Source of the DNA: DAIMFL01 sp964372215
GTDB lineage: Bacteria > Pseudomonadota > Alphaproteobacteria > Dongiales > Dongiaceae
Assembly: GCA_964372215.1 (NCBI GenBank)
Contig: CAYJQC010000051.1
Coordinates: forward strand, 1 to 23,274
DNA length: 23,274 bases
Direction of reading: 5' to 3'
Both the position numbers and the translations under genes were made by a program. Below the pieces are notes generated by a model. That model saw nothing but the letters and a program-made list of their open reading frames with translations. It was not told the DNA's origin and ran no database searches. Shown here in pieces: positions 15,554-22,650 of this stretch. How positions within the stretch are numbered: position 1 is the first letter of the stretch; the number at the start of each line of letters is the position of its first letter.

Positions 15554-15671
15554 CTAGAGCACGATTCACCGATCAGGTTGAGCCAACCTGATCGGATCGT
15601 GCTCTTCTTTCAATGGAGTAGCGCGTGATTCACCGCTCGAACCGAGCGGGTTCGATCGGATCACGCTCTAG
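15554..15671. repeat. Nested palindromic intergenic repeat (about 118 bp)
   Basis: The outer arms are CTAGAGC (15554-15560) and GCTCTAG (15665-15671). Inside are two strong hairpins. The first pairs GAGCACGAT (15557-15565) with ATCGTGCTC (15596-15604), and GATCAGGTTG (15571-15580) with CAACCTGATC (15584-15593). The second pairs GCGTGAT (15623-15629) with ATCACGC (15660-15666), and TCGAACC (15637-15643) with GGTTCGA (15649-15655). This resembles the TAGAGC...GCTCTA palindromes dispersed in alphaproteobacterial genomes. It sits between two convergent genes, where it could act as a two-sided terminator. Confidence 0.85.
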
Positions 15672-15678
15672 CCGTCGG

Positions 15679-16041
15679 CTATTGATCGCCGGTCACGTTG
15701 TCATCGCCGTCATCGGCGTCCGGCGTCTCGCCGTCCGCCTCGTCGGCATCCTCGACCTTGTCTTCGTCGAGATCCGCCTCGACCGAGTCGTCCGCCGCCG
15801 GCTCTTCCGCCTCGGCATCCTTCGGCGCGACCGCGGGCGCCGGCTTCGCGGCGGCGCCGAACGGCGACTTCGAGCTGCGCCCCTTGGGCGGCCGCGGCAC
15901 CGAGGCGAGCCGCTTCTTGCCGGCCGAGGCGTCATACACCGCGCCGCACTTGGGGCAGGTGACGGGATCGCGACCCATGTCGTAGAACGGCGCTTCGCAG
16001 CTGCCGCAGCGGCGCTTCACGCCGCGCTCGATCTTGCTCAT
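15679..16041 (-). CDS. TIGR02300 (FYDLN-acid) family zinc-ribbon protein
   Basis: The 120-residue protein has a rubredoxin-like knuckle pair: C12-G-S-C15 and C29-P-K-C32 enclosing A-P-F-Y-D-M-G-R-D-P. It matches the alphaproteobacterial family named after its F-Y-D-L-N motif and its very acidic C-terminus. Here the motif reads F-Y-D-M-G, and the tail from about 75 is almost all Asp, Glu and Ala. Its function is not known; a nucleic-acid or protein-binding role through the zinc ribbon is only inferred. ATG 16041 follows an AGGAGA Shine-Dalgarno. Confidence 0.9.
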   Translation of the reverse strand: MSKIERGVKRRCGSCEAPFYDMGRDPVTCPKCGAVYDASAGKKRLASVPRPPKGRSSKSPFGAAAKPAPAVAPKDAEAEEPAADDSVEADLDEDKVEDADEADGETPDADDGDDNVTGDQ

Positions 16042-16108
16042 GTCGTCTCCTGAGGCCGTTCGGCCGGTTCGCTGTCGCAGCGCTGTCCAGTGCGATCCGT
16101 CCGCCCGG

Positions 16109-16525
16109 TCACTTCGGCGCGTCGGCCGGGTTGGTCACGGTGTAGCCGGCCGCCTGATGCTCGGCGATGCGGGCCTCCAGCACCTTGCGGGCCTCGGCGG
16201 CGCTCAGGTCCCAGGCGACGATGTGCTGGCTGAAATCGGGCGAATTGCGCTCCTCGACCCAGGCCAGCATCGCCGACCATGCGGCCTGCGGCGCGCCGGC
16301 GCGCCGGGCCCCGCCCTCGTCGAACGGATCGGGCCGGCGCTGGCCCTTCCAGACCTGCATGAACACGGAGCGCGAGGGCTGATGCAGGATCTCGCCGACC
16401 GTCATCTCGCCCCAGGTGCCGGCCTCGCGCCGTGACGCCTCGCGCTCCAGGCGCAGCGCGCGCAGCCGGTCCGCCTTGCCGTCGTTGGTCTGCTGCTGCG
16501 GTTGCTGCTTCTGCTTCTTGGCCAT
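16109..16525 (-). CDS. Hypothetical protein (138 aa)
   Basis: I do not recognise this protein. It starts with a Lys/Gln-rich basic segment (K-K-Q-K-Q-Q-P-Q-Q-Q), then a charged helical stretch rich in Arg/Leu/Glu (about 20-38), and a better-ordered part with W-G-E-M-T-V-G-E-I-L, F-M-Q-V-W-K-G-Q-R-R-P-D-P-F and A-W-S-A-M-L-A-W-V. There is no signal peptide or membrane segment. ATG 16525 is preceded by GGAGAGTG at a good distance; ATG 16540 is an alternative adding five residues. Codon usage and GC content look like the core genes. It is flanked on the same strand by a 65-residue gene and the FYDLN gene, so the three may be co-transcribed. Confidence 0.7.
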   Translation of the reverse strand: MAKKQKQQPQQQTNDGKADRLRALRLEREASRREAGTWGEMTVGEILHQPSRSVFMQVWKGQRRPDPFDEGGARRAGAPQAAWSAMLAWVEERNSPDFSQHIVAWDLSAAEARKVLEARIAEHQAAGYTVTNPADAPK

Positions 16526-16577
16526 GCTGGCACTCTCCATCCGGCGTAAAACTAGGGTCGAGGGGTGTCCCTCTGGA

Positions 16578-16775
16578 TCAACACGCGGCCGCCGCAAAGG
16601 TCTCCGACCGCGCGAGGAACCGCTCGGCGATCAGGATCGTCCGGGTGCGGTCGGCGACGCTGACCAGCCTGATATGACGGATCCCGTCCTGCTCGGTCCG
16701 GTCGCCGACGATCTCCCATAGGATCGAGGGAGACGAGGTCTTGCGATAGCGCTGGCCGATGGCGAGATTTCGCAT
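16578..16775 (-). CDS. Small hypothetical protein (65 aa)
   Basis: The product from ATG 16775 reads I-G-Q-R-Y-R-K-T-S-S-P-S-I-L-W-E-I-V near the start, then H-I-R-L-V-S-V-A-D and T-I-L-I-A-E-R-F-L. This alternation looks like a small all-beta protein and recalls short conserved alphaproteobacterial proteins with a Q-R-Y-R...W-E-V pattern; no function is known to me. The start has GGAG-type Shine-Dalgarno sequences upstream (GGAGCGGAG). A longer reading from 16928 is possible but its added part is low-complexity. It lies upstream of the 138-residue hypothetical gene on the same strand. Confidence 0.6.
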   Translation of the reverse strand: MRNLAIGQRYRKTSSPSILWEIVGDRTEQDGIRHIRLVSVADRTRTILIAERFLARSETFAAAAC

Positions 16776-17194
16776 CCTGCTCCGCTCCAAAAAGATCAGT
16801 GGGACCGGCGGGAACCGGTCCGCCGGGATCGTTCCTGCCATCGGCTGGCAGGCCGCAATGGACGCAGACCACACTTCGTCGGAACGCCCGGGCGCAGCGG
16901 CGGCAGCGGAGCCGGCGACCCCTGCCACAAGGCCGGGGGCCTACCCGCACAGATCACCGCTATGGTTGAGCTCGGCCTCGCGGCGCCCTTCGGGCCGGGG
17001 CAGCAGGCAGCGAAGTCGTATGCTTCACGCCGCTCCGGCCGATCGCCGCACGCAGGCCCGTATTCCCGGCCGGACCAGACGTCCGGCGCGGTGGGGAGCA
17101 TAGTGGTTATCCTGCCAAAGAGCCAGTCCGGAGAACCTTACCTTCAGGATAGTCACCCTCGGTGCCGCGCGCCTCAGTTGGAGCGGGCCGCCGC
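16776..17194. other. Intergenic stretch without a supported gene
   Basis: About 420 bases separate the mltG stop from the small gene downstream. The readings that cross it are either Arg/Ala/Pro-rich shadow frames or extend into mltG antisense, and none looks like a protein. I found no tRNA cloverleaf, no convincing SRP or 6S RNA, and no clear T-tailed terminator after mltG, although the 17100-17170 part is noticeably less GC-rich and could hold a promoter or small RNA. Confidence 0.4.
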
Positions 17195-18193
17195 TTATCC
17201 CCCGCTCCCGGCCGCCGCATTGGTCTTCTGCAGCTTGCGCCACTTGGCGACGTTGCGGTTGTGCTCGTCCAGGGTCTCGGCGAAGGCATGGCCGCCGCTG
17301 CCGTCGGCGACGAAATAGAGCGCCTTGGTCGCTTCCGGGTTGAGCACCGCGGCGATCGCCGCCCGGCCGGGATTGGCGATCGGGCCCGGCGGCAGGCCGG
17401 GATAGGCGTAGGTGTTGTAGGGATCGTCGAGCGCCAGATCGGCACGCAGCAGGGCCCGGCCCAGGGGCTGCAAGCCCTTGGTCAGCGCGAAGATCACCGT
17501 CGGGTCGGATTGCAGGGGCATGCCCCGTTCGAGCCGGTTGATGAAGACGCCGGCAATGCGCGGCCGCTCGGCCGCGACCCCGGTCTCCTTCTCGACGATC
17601 GAGGCCAGGATCAGCGCCTCCTCCGGGGTCTTGAACGGCAGGCCGTCGGCGCGGCCCGCCCATTGCTCGGCCAGGGTGCTGCGCATCGCCTCGGCCATGC
17701 GGGCGACCAGTTCGGCGCGCCCGTCGCCCCAGGAGTAGTGATAGGTTTCCGGCAGCAGCGCGCCCTCGGGCGGCGGCGGCGGCACCGCGCCATCCATCGC
17801 CTCGGCGCCGGCCACCAGCGCCAGCACCTCGCGGCTGCTCAGCCCTTCGGCGACGGTCAGCTTGCGCACCACCGTCCGGCCCTCGATCAGCAGCTCCATC
17901 ACCTCGCGCGCGCTGGCGCCGGCGGGGAACAGGTATTCGCCGGCCCTGAGCGGCCGGTCGCCGGCGAACAGCCGGGTGCCGAGCTTGAAGACCAGGGCGT
18001 CGCGGACGATCCCGGCGGCGGCGAGCTGAACGGCGATCGCCGAGGCGCCGGCCCCCCTGGGCACCACCAGCCCGGTATCGGCGGTTGCCGGTCCCGGCGC
18101 GGTGAATGCGCGATAGCCCCAATGGCCGCCGGCGGCCAGGCCGCCGGCGACCACCAGCAGCAGGAGGAAACTGGCGAGGATTGCGCGGCGCAT
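17195..18193 (-). CDS. mltG: Endolytic murein transglycosylase MltG
   Basis: The 332-residue YceG-like protein has one N-terminal membrane anchor (about 4-23, I-L-A-S-F-L-L-L-L-V-V-A) and a periplasmic part with a LysM-like subdomain (about 40-105) and the catalytic domain (about 110-325). The catalytic Glu201 sits in L-I-L-A-S-I-V-E-K-E-T; P-L-Q-S-D-P-T-V-I-F and Y-N-T-Y-A-Y-P-G-L-P-P-G-P-I further support the family. MltG cuts nascent glycan strands and is thought to end their elongation. ATG 18193 follows the fabF stop by 16 bases, so mltG is the last gene of the fab operon. In related genomes yicC-gmk often come next; here they are 3.2 kb away. Confidence 0.94.
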   Translation of the reverse strand: MRRAILASFLLLLVVAGGLAAGGHWGYRAFTAPGPATADTGLVVPRGAGASAIAVQLAAAGIVRDALVFKLGTRLFAGDRPLRAGEYLFPAGASAREVMELLIEGRTVVRKLTVAEGLSSREVLALVAGAEAMDGAVPPPPPEGALLPETYHYSWGDGRAELVARMAEAMRSTLAEQWAGRADGLPFKTPEEALILASIVEKETGVAAERPRIAGVFINRLERGMPLQSDPTVIFALTKGLQPLGRALLRADLALDDPYNTYAYPGLPPGPIANPGRAAIAAVLNPEATKALYFVADGSGGHAFAETLDEHNRNVAKWRKLQKTNAAAGSGG

Positions 18194-18209
18194 CCCCGAG
18201 CGGCGCGCG

Positions 18210-19472
18210 TCAGGGCGCGCCGACGAAGATCAGCGAGGCGTTGGTGCCGCCGAAGCCGAAGGAATTGGACAGCGCGGCGCGCACCGGGCGCTGCTTCGCC
18301 TTGTGCGGCACCAGATCGATGTCGCAACCCGCGGACGGATTGTCGAGATTGAGGGTCGGCGGCACGATGCTGTCGCGGATCGCGAGGATCGAGAAGATCG
18401 CCTCGACGCTGCCCGCCGCGCCCAGCAGGTGTCCAATCGCCGACTTGGTCGACGACATCGACAGCTTGTAGGCGTGGTCGCCGAACAGCCGCTTCACCGC
18501 GCCCAGCTCGATCTCGTCACCGAGCGGGGTCGAGGTGCCGTGGGCGTTGATGTAGTCGATGTCCTCGGGCGTCATCTTGGCACGCTTCAAGGCCGCCCTC
18601 ATGGCGCGGAAGCCGCCACTGCCGTCCTCGGCCGGCGCGGTGATGTGGTGCGCGTCGCCGGACAGGCCATAGCCGATGATCTCGGCGTAGATCTTGGCGC
18701 CGCGCGCGCGCGCATGCTCGAGTTCCTCGAGCACCACGATGCCGGCGCCCTCGCCCATCACGAAGCCGTCGCGATCCTTGTCCCATGGCCGCGAGGCGCG
18801 GGTCGGCGTGTCGTTGAAGCCGGTGGACAGCGCGCGCGCCGCCGAGAACCCGGCGACGCCGAGACGGCTGACGGTGGCCTCGGCGCCGCCCGCCACCATG
18901 ACGTCGGCGTCGTCGAGCATGATCAGCCGCGCGGCATCGCCCAGCGCATGGGCGCCGGTCGAGCAGGCCGTCACCACCGAGTGATTCGGTCCCTTGAACT
19001 TGAAGCGGATCGAGACGTGGCCGGAGGCCAGGTTGATCAGGCAGGCCGGGATGAAGAATGGGCTGACCCGGCGCGGCCCCTTCTCGTACATCACGATCGC
19101 GGCGTCGTAGATGCCCTGCAGCCCGCCGATGCCCGAGCCGATGAGCACGCCGGTGCGCTCCCGGTCCTCCTCGGCGGCCGGCTCCCAGCCGGCATCCCGC
19201 ACCGCCTCGGTCGCCGCGGCCAGCGCATACTGGATGAACATATCCATCTTGCGCTGATCCTTGGGTGGGATCGATTCGTCGGCGGCAAAGCCGCCTTCGG
19301 CGAACGGCCCCCTCGGTACCTGGCCGGCGACCTTGCACGGCAGGTCCGAGACATCGAAAGCGGTGACCGAGCTGAGGCCGGAGCGGCCGGCGATCAAGTT
19401 CTGCCAGACGGTCTCGACCCCGACGCCAAGCGGCGTGACGAGGCCCAGTCCGGTAACGACGACGCGTCGCAT
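18210..19472 (-). CDS. fabF: Beta-ketoacyl-ACP synthase II
   Basis: The 420-residue thiolase-fold condensing enzyme elongates acyl chains with malonyl-ACP. The Cys-His-His triad is intact: Cys170 in T-A-C-S-T-G, His311 in N-A-H-G-T-S-T, and His348 in K-S-A-I-G-H-L-L-G-A-A-G. The glycine-rich end N-S-F-G-F-G-G-T-N-A-S-L is typical. Length is normal for FabF. It is 72 bases after acpP and 16 before mltG. Confidence 0.97.
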   Translation of the reverse strand: MRRVVVTGLGLVTPLGVGVETVWQNLIAGRSGLSSVTAFDVSDLPCKVAGQVPRGPFAEGGFAADESIPPKDQRKMDMFIQYALAAATEAVRDAGWEPAAEEDRERTGVLIGSGIGGLQGIYDAAIVMYEKGPRRVSPFFIPACLINLASGHVSIRFKFKGPNHSVVTACSTGAHALGDAARLIMLDDADVMVAGGAEATVSRLGVAGFSAARALSTGFNDTPTRASRPWDKDRDGFVMGEGAGIVVLEELEHARARGAKIYAEIIGYGLSGDAHHITAPAEDGSGGFRAMRAALKRAKMTPEDIDYINAHGTSTPLGDEIELGAVKRLFGDHAYKLSMSSTKSAIGHLLGAAGSVEAIFSILAIRDSIVPPTLNLDNPSAGCDIDLVPHKAKQRPVRAALSNSFGFGGTNASLIFVGAP

Positions 19473-19544
19473 GCCTGGGCTATCGGCGAGAGATGAGAAT
19501 CGGTCCGGCGGGCGGCCGGTTCAGACGGTGGTGCACCGTCTCGC

Positions 19545-19778
19545 TCACGCGTGCTCCTGGATGAAGTTGATCGCGTCCTTGACGGTCAAAATCTTTTCGG
19601 CCGCGTCATCGGGGATCTCGCAGCCGAACTCCTCCTCGAACGCCATGACCAGCTCGACCGTGTCGAGGCTGTCGGCGCCGAGGTCGTCGATGAAGCTGGC
19701 GCCTTCCGAGACCTTGGACTCGTCGACGCCCAGATGCTCGACGACGATCTTCTTCACGCGCTCGGCGATGTCACTCAT
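19545..19778 (-). CDS. acpP: Acyl carrier protein
   Basis: The 77-residue acidic four-helix protein carries growing acyl chains. The phosphopantetheine attachment site is Ser37 in L-G-A-D-S-L-D-T-V-E-L. A GAGGG Shine-Dalgarno precedes ATG 19778. It lies 172 bases after fabG, a gap long enough for its own promoter, which would fit the high AcpP demand; a TATGCT box is seen near 19904-19909 on this strand but without a good -35. Confidence 0.97.
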   Translation of the reverse strand: MSDIAERVKKIVVEHLGVDESKVSEGASFIDDLGADSLDTVELVMAFEEEFGCEIPDDAAEKILTVKDAINFIQEHA

Positions 19779-19950
19779 TGTCGAAACCCTCAGTTCACGG
19801 TGCGGGAAGTCACAGCACGCGGCGGTCCGATTCGACCCCGGCGCCCTTTCGGCGGCAACCGGTATGCGATGCCCGGCCGCCGCAAGAGGAGCCGTCCCTT
19901 AGCATAGTCGCATACCCTTGACCAGCGCCCCAGATGGTCCGGCGAACGGC

Positions 19951-20688
19951 CTATATCATGGCCATTCCGCCATTTACATGCAAGGTCTGGCCGGTCACGT
20001 AGGCCGCCTCGGCGCTGGCCAGGAAGACGACGCAGGCGGCCACGTCGGGCGACGTGCCGAGGCGCCCCATGGGAATCGCCCCCAGCAGGCGCTCGCGCTG
20101 GCTGTCGTTCAGGGCCTGGGTCATCGGCGTGTCGATGAAGCCCGGCGCCACGCAGTTGACGGTGACCCCGCGCGTGGCGACTTCGGCGGCGAGCGCCTTC
20201 GACATCCCGATCATGCCGGCCTTGGCGGCGGCGTAGTTGGCCTGGCCGGGATTGCCGGTGACACCGACGATCGAGGTGATGCTGACGATTCGCCCGTGGC
20301 GGCGCCGCATCATGCCGCGCAGGGTGGCGCGGGCCAGACGGAAGGCGGCGGTGAGGTTGAGGTCGATCACCGACTGCCAGTCCTCGTCGCGCATCCGGAC
20401 CGCCAGCATGTCGCGGGTGGCGCCGGCGTTGTTGACGAGGATGTCGACCCGCTCCATCGCCGCCTCGGCATCCTCGGCCAGCTTCTCGGCGCCCTCGGCG
20501 CTGCGCAGATCGCCGGTCAGGACGTGGCAGCGGCCACCGAGCTGGCCGGCCAGGGACTCCAGCGCCTCGCGCCGGGTGCCCGACAGGCCGACAGTGGCGC
20601 CCTGGGCATGGAGCGCCTGGGCGATGGCACCGCCGATGCCGCCGGAGGCGCCGGTGACGAGGGCGGTCTTGCCGCTCAGATCGAACAT
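19951..20688 (-). CDS. fabG: 3-oxoacyl-ACP reductase FabG
   Basis: The 245-residue SDR enzyme reduces 3-oxoacyl-ACP with NADPH. The cofactor motif T-G-A-S-G-G-I-G is at 12-19, N-N-A-G at 86-89, catalytic Ser139 in S-I-T-S-I-V-G, and Tyr152/Lys156 in N-Y-A-A-A-K. The C-terminal T-G-Q-T-L-H-V-N-G-G-M-A-M matches FabG closely, and the operon position between fabD and acpP distinguishes it from other SDRs. It starts 34 bases after the fabD stop. Confidence 0.96.
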   Translation of the reverse strand: MFDLSGKTALVTGASGGIGGAIAQALHAQGATVGLSGTRREALESLAGQLGGRCHVLTGDLRSAEGAEKLAEDAEAAMERVDILVNNAGATRDMLAVRMRDEDWQSVIDLNLTAAFRLARATLRGMMRRRHGRIVSITSIVGVTGNPGQANYAAAKAGMIGMSKALAAEVATRGVTVNCVAPGFIDTPMTQALNDSQRERLLGAIPMGRLGTSPDVAACVVFLASAEAAYVTGQTLHVNGGMAMI

Positions 20689-20722
20689 GGGGTTCCCCTT
20701 TCCTGCCGGCCGCGAACCGGCC

Positions 20723-21676
20723 TCAGAGCGTCTTCAGCACCGCCTCGATCTCCTCGGGCATGCCGGCGGCGGCGGCCGAGAGATCGCGGTCGATGCGGCG
20801 CGCCAGCCCGCTCAGCACCTTGCCGGCGCCGAGCTCGATCAGCTGGTCGACGCCCTGGTCCTTCATGTAGAGCACGCTCTCGCGCCAGCGCACCGTACCG
20901 GTGACCTGGCGCACCAGCAGGCCGCGGATGGTCTCGGGATCGGATACCTGGCTGGCCGTCACGTTGGCGACCAGCGGCAGCGCCGGCGCGGCCAGGGCGA
21001 CCGCGGCCAGCGCCTCCGCCATCTCGTCGGCGGCGGGCTGCATCAGCGCGCAATGGAACGGTGCGCTCACCGGCAGCAGCACGCTGCGCCGGGCGCCGCG
21101 CTCGCCGGCCAGCGCGATGGCGCGCTCGACCGCCGCCTTGTGGCCGCTCACCACCACCTGGCCCGGGGCGTTGTCGTTGGCGGCGGCGCAGACCTCGCTG
21201 CCGTTGCCGGCGGCCACCGCGGCGGCGGCCACCTCGATCGCCGCCTCGAGATCGAGCCCAAGCAGCGCCGCCATCGCCCCTTCGCCGACCGGCACGGCGC
21301 GTTGCATGGCCTGACCGCGGCGCTTCAGCAGCCGCGCCACGTCGGCCAGCCCAAGGGCGCCGGCCGCCGCCAGGGCCGAGTACTCGCCGAGCGAGTGGCC
21401 GGCCACGAAGGCGCCGCGATCGGCAAGGCTGAAACCGCCCTCGGCCTCGATCACCCGGACCGCGGCCAGGCTGACCGCCATCAGGGCCGGCTGGGCATTC
21501 TCGGTCAGCACCAGGTCGGACTCCGGCCCCTCCGCCATCAGGCGGGAGAGCTTCTGCTTCAGGGCCTCGTCGACCTCCTCGAAGACCTGGCGGGCGGCCG
21601 GGAAGGCGGCGGCCAGGGCCTGGCCCATGCCGACAGCCTGGGAGCCCTGTCCGGGAAAGACGAAGGCGCGGGTCAT
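20723..21676 (-). CDS. fabD: Malonyl-CoA:ACP transacylase
   Basis: The 317-residue enzyme transfers malonyl groups from CoA to AcpP to feed FabF. F-V-F-P-G-Q-G-S-Q opens the protein, the nucleophile is Ser95 in G-H-S-L-G-E, and the catalytic His208 is in S-A-P-F-H-C. ATG 21676 is chosen because FabD proteins begin just before F-P-G-Q-G; a longer reading to 21778 crosses the promoter and adds non-homologous residues. It heads the fabD-fabG-acpP-fabF-mltG operon. fabH and plsX are not next to it. Confidence 0.96.
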   Translation of the reverse strand: MTRAFVFPGQGSQAVGMGQALAAAFPAARQVFEEVDEALKQKLSRLMAEGPESDLVLTENAQPALMAVSLAAVRVIEAEGGFSLADRGAFVAGHSLGEYSALAAAGALGLADVARLLKRRGQAMQRAVPVGEGAMAALLGLDLEAAIEVAAAAVAAGNGSEVCAAANDNAPGQVVVSGHKAAVERAIALAGERGARRSVLLPVSAPFHCALMQPAADEMAEALAAVALAAPALPLVANVTASQVSDPETIRGLLVRQVTGTVRWRESVLYMKDQGVDQLIELGAGKVLSGLARRIDRDLSAAAAGMPEEIEAVLKTL

Positions 21677-21750
21677 GGGCGGATCCGGTCTGTTGACGCT
21701 GCAGTCCGCCGGCCCGTACTCGGGGAGCGGCCGGGCTGGGAAGGCCGGCA

Positions 21751-21778
21751 TTGATATCGCCCCGCTTCGCCCTGTCAA
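21751..21778 (-). promoter_or_regulatory. Sigma70-type promoter of the fab operon
   Basis: On the minus strand TTGACA (21778-21773), a perfect -35 box, is followed after 16 bases by TATCAA (21756-21751). This predicts a transcript start near 21744 and a leader of about 70 bases to fabD. It lies just downstream of the 3' end of the gene at 21805-22362, so the fab genes do not depend on that gene's transcript. Confidence 0.65.
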
Positions 21779-21804
21779 GCCTAAGGGGCCGCTGGAACCG
21801 GTCG

Positions 21805-22362
21805 CTATGGGTGGAACTGCTTAGCCCATCGCCGCAATCGATTTAGCCACCGCTTGAAGCGATGCTCCTCGGGCTGCAGGACTCCGCCCAAGCTGATTGG
21901 GGGCAGGTTCGCAAGAGTCGCGAAAGGGTCTTTCATGAACTTCGCCGCGGTGGACCGTCGAAGCGCAGCTGCAACGTGGGAGACTTCCGGCTCGATGATC
22001 TGCTGTGTGCGGTGTTCGACGAGGACACAATCGAGTTCTCGGGCAAACGCGCAGACGTCACCGATGAATTTCGGCGAGACGCGGCTGGCATCCACTGCGA
22101 ACCACACCCATCTTAGCTTCCCATGATTGTACGCGAGGCCAGCTTCGTCGCCGGCAGAGTCGCCCCAGTACTGCAGATCGCCGCTATCAAAGTACGGACG
22201 TTTCAGGATGGCGGCTAAGCCTGCTTCGAATTCAGGGGGCGTCGCCTCGAACCATGTCGTCTCATCATGGACCCGAGATGGCAAAGTGATGGGGATCATA
22301 CTGAAGATCTGCAGCACCCTCTGCCGCGGGATCAGGTCCAGCTTCATTTGCCAAATCGCCAT
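21805..22362 (-). CDS. Hypothetical protein (185 aa), probably acquired
   Basis: I do not recognise a named family. The protein starts W-Q-M-K-L-D-L-I-P-R-Q-R, has an acidic/aromatic central part (W-F-E-A-T-P-P-E-F-E, L-Q-Y-W-G-D-S-A-G-D-E, L-R-W-V-W-F-A-V-D-A-S) and C-A-F-A-R-E-L-D-C-V-L-V-E, and ends in a basic helix (R-F-K-R-W-L-N-R-L-R-R-W). The first two-thirds recall small uncharacterised proteins found sporadically in bacteria, some near toxin genes, but an immunity role would be a guess. No signal peptide or membrane segment. Composition is clearly less GC-rich than fabD and rpsF on either side, which points to transfer. Confidence 0.72.
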   Translation of the reverse strand: MAIWQMKLDLIPRQRVLQIFSMIPITLPSRVHDETTWFEATPPEFEAGLAAILKRPYFDSGDLQYWGDSAGDEAGLAYNHGKLRWVWFAVDASRVSPKFIGDVCAFARELDCVLVEHRTQQIIEPEVSHVAAALRRSTAAKFMKDPFATLANLPPISLGGVLQPEEHRFKRWLNRLRRWAKQFHP

Positions 22363-22451
22363 CGCTAACCATCGTTCGCTGCCGGCACCACTCGCTATTC
22401 TTAGTATATTTAGCTTATAGTTTCACCTCCATTAGATGTAGTAATTTGAGG

Positions 22452-22494
22452 CTGCCGCAGCGGCAGAACGGGCTGCCTGCACAGCTTGCAGCCC
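22452..22494. promoter_or_regulatory. Two adjacent inverted repeats overlapping the rpsF promoter
   Basis: CTGCCGC-A-GCGGCAG (22452-22466) is a perfect 7-bp inverted repeat, immediately followed by GGGCTGC (22470-22476) pairing with GCAGCCC (22488-22494). The second repeat covers the -35 box of the rpsF promoter. They may be an operator or the remains of a bidirectional hairpin; no regulator can be named. Confidence 0.35.
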
Positions 22495-22513
22495 GATCGG
22501 TTTCGTGTATAGT
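22486..22513 (+). promoter_or_regulatory. Sigma70-type promoter of the rpsF operon
   Basis: TTGCAG (22486-22491) and TATAGT (22508-22513) are separated by 16 bases. The predicted start near 22520 leaves a leader of about 130 bases before rpsF. Leaders of rpsF operons in several bacteria bind the S6:S18 pair for feedback control; this one is long enough, with GCCGGC-type pairing around 22535-22567, but the motif was not confirmed. Confidence 0.6.
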
Positions 22514-22650
22514 CCGCCGCCTTCATAACTCCTTGCCGGCAACGCCAGTGCTCATGGCGGCCGGCTAGGCCCGATCGGCTGATGCGGCGGCGCCAATCCA
22601 GGCCCCGCCCCAGCTCCGGGCCGCAGAACAGCCAGAGGGAGCCGAGCACG

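Noticed and set aside
16776..17194. tRNA, SRP RNA or 6S RNA
   Set aside because: No cloverleaf, no characteristic SRP loop, and no convincing 6S-like long hairpin could be drawn by eye.
18303..19496. Plus-strand open frame opposite fabF
   Set aside because: Antisense shadow; FabF has an intact Cys-His-His triad.
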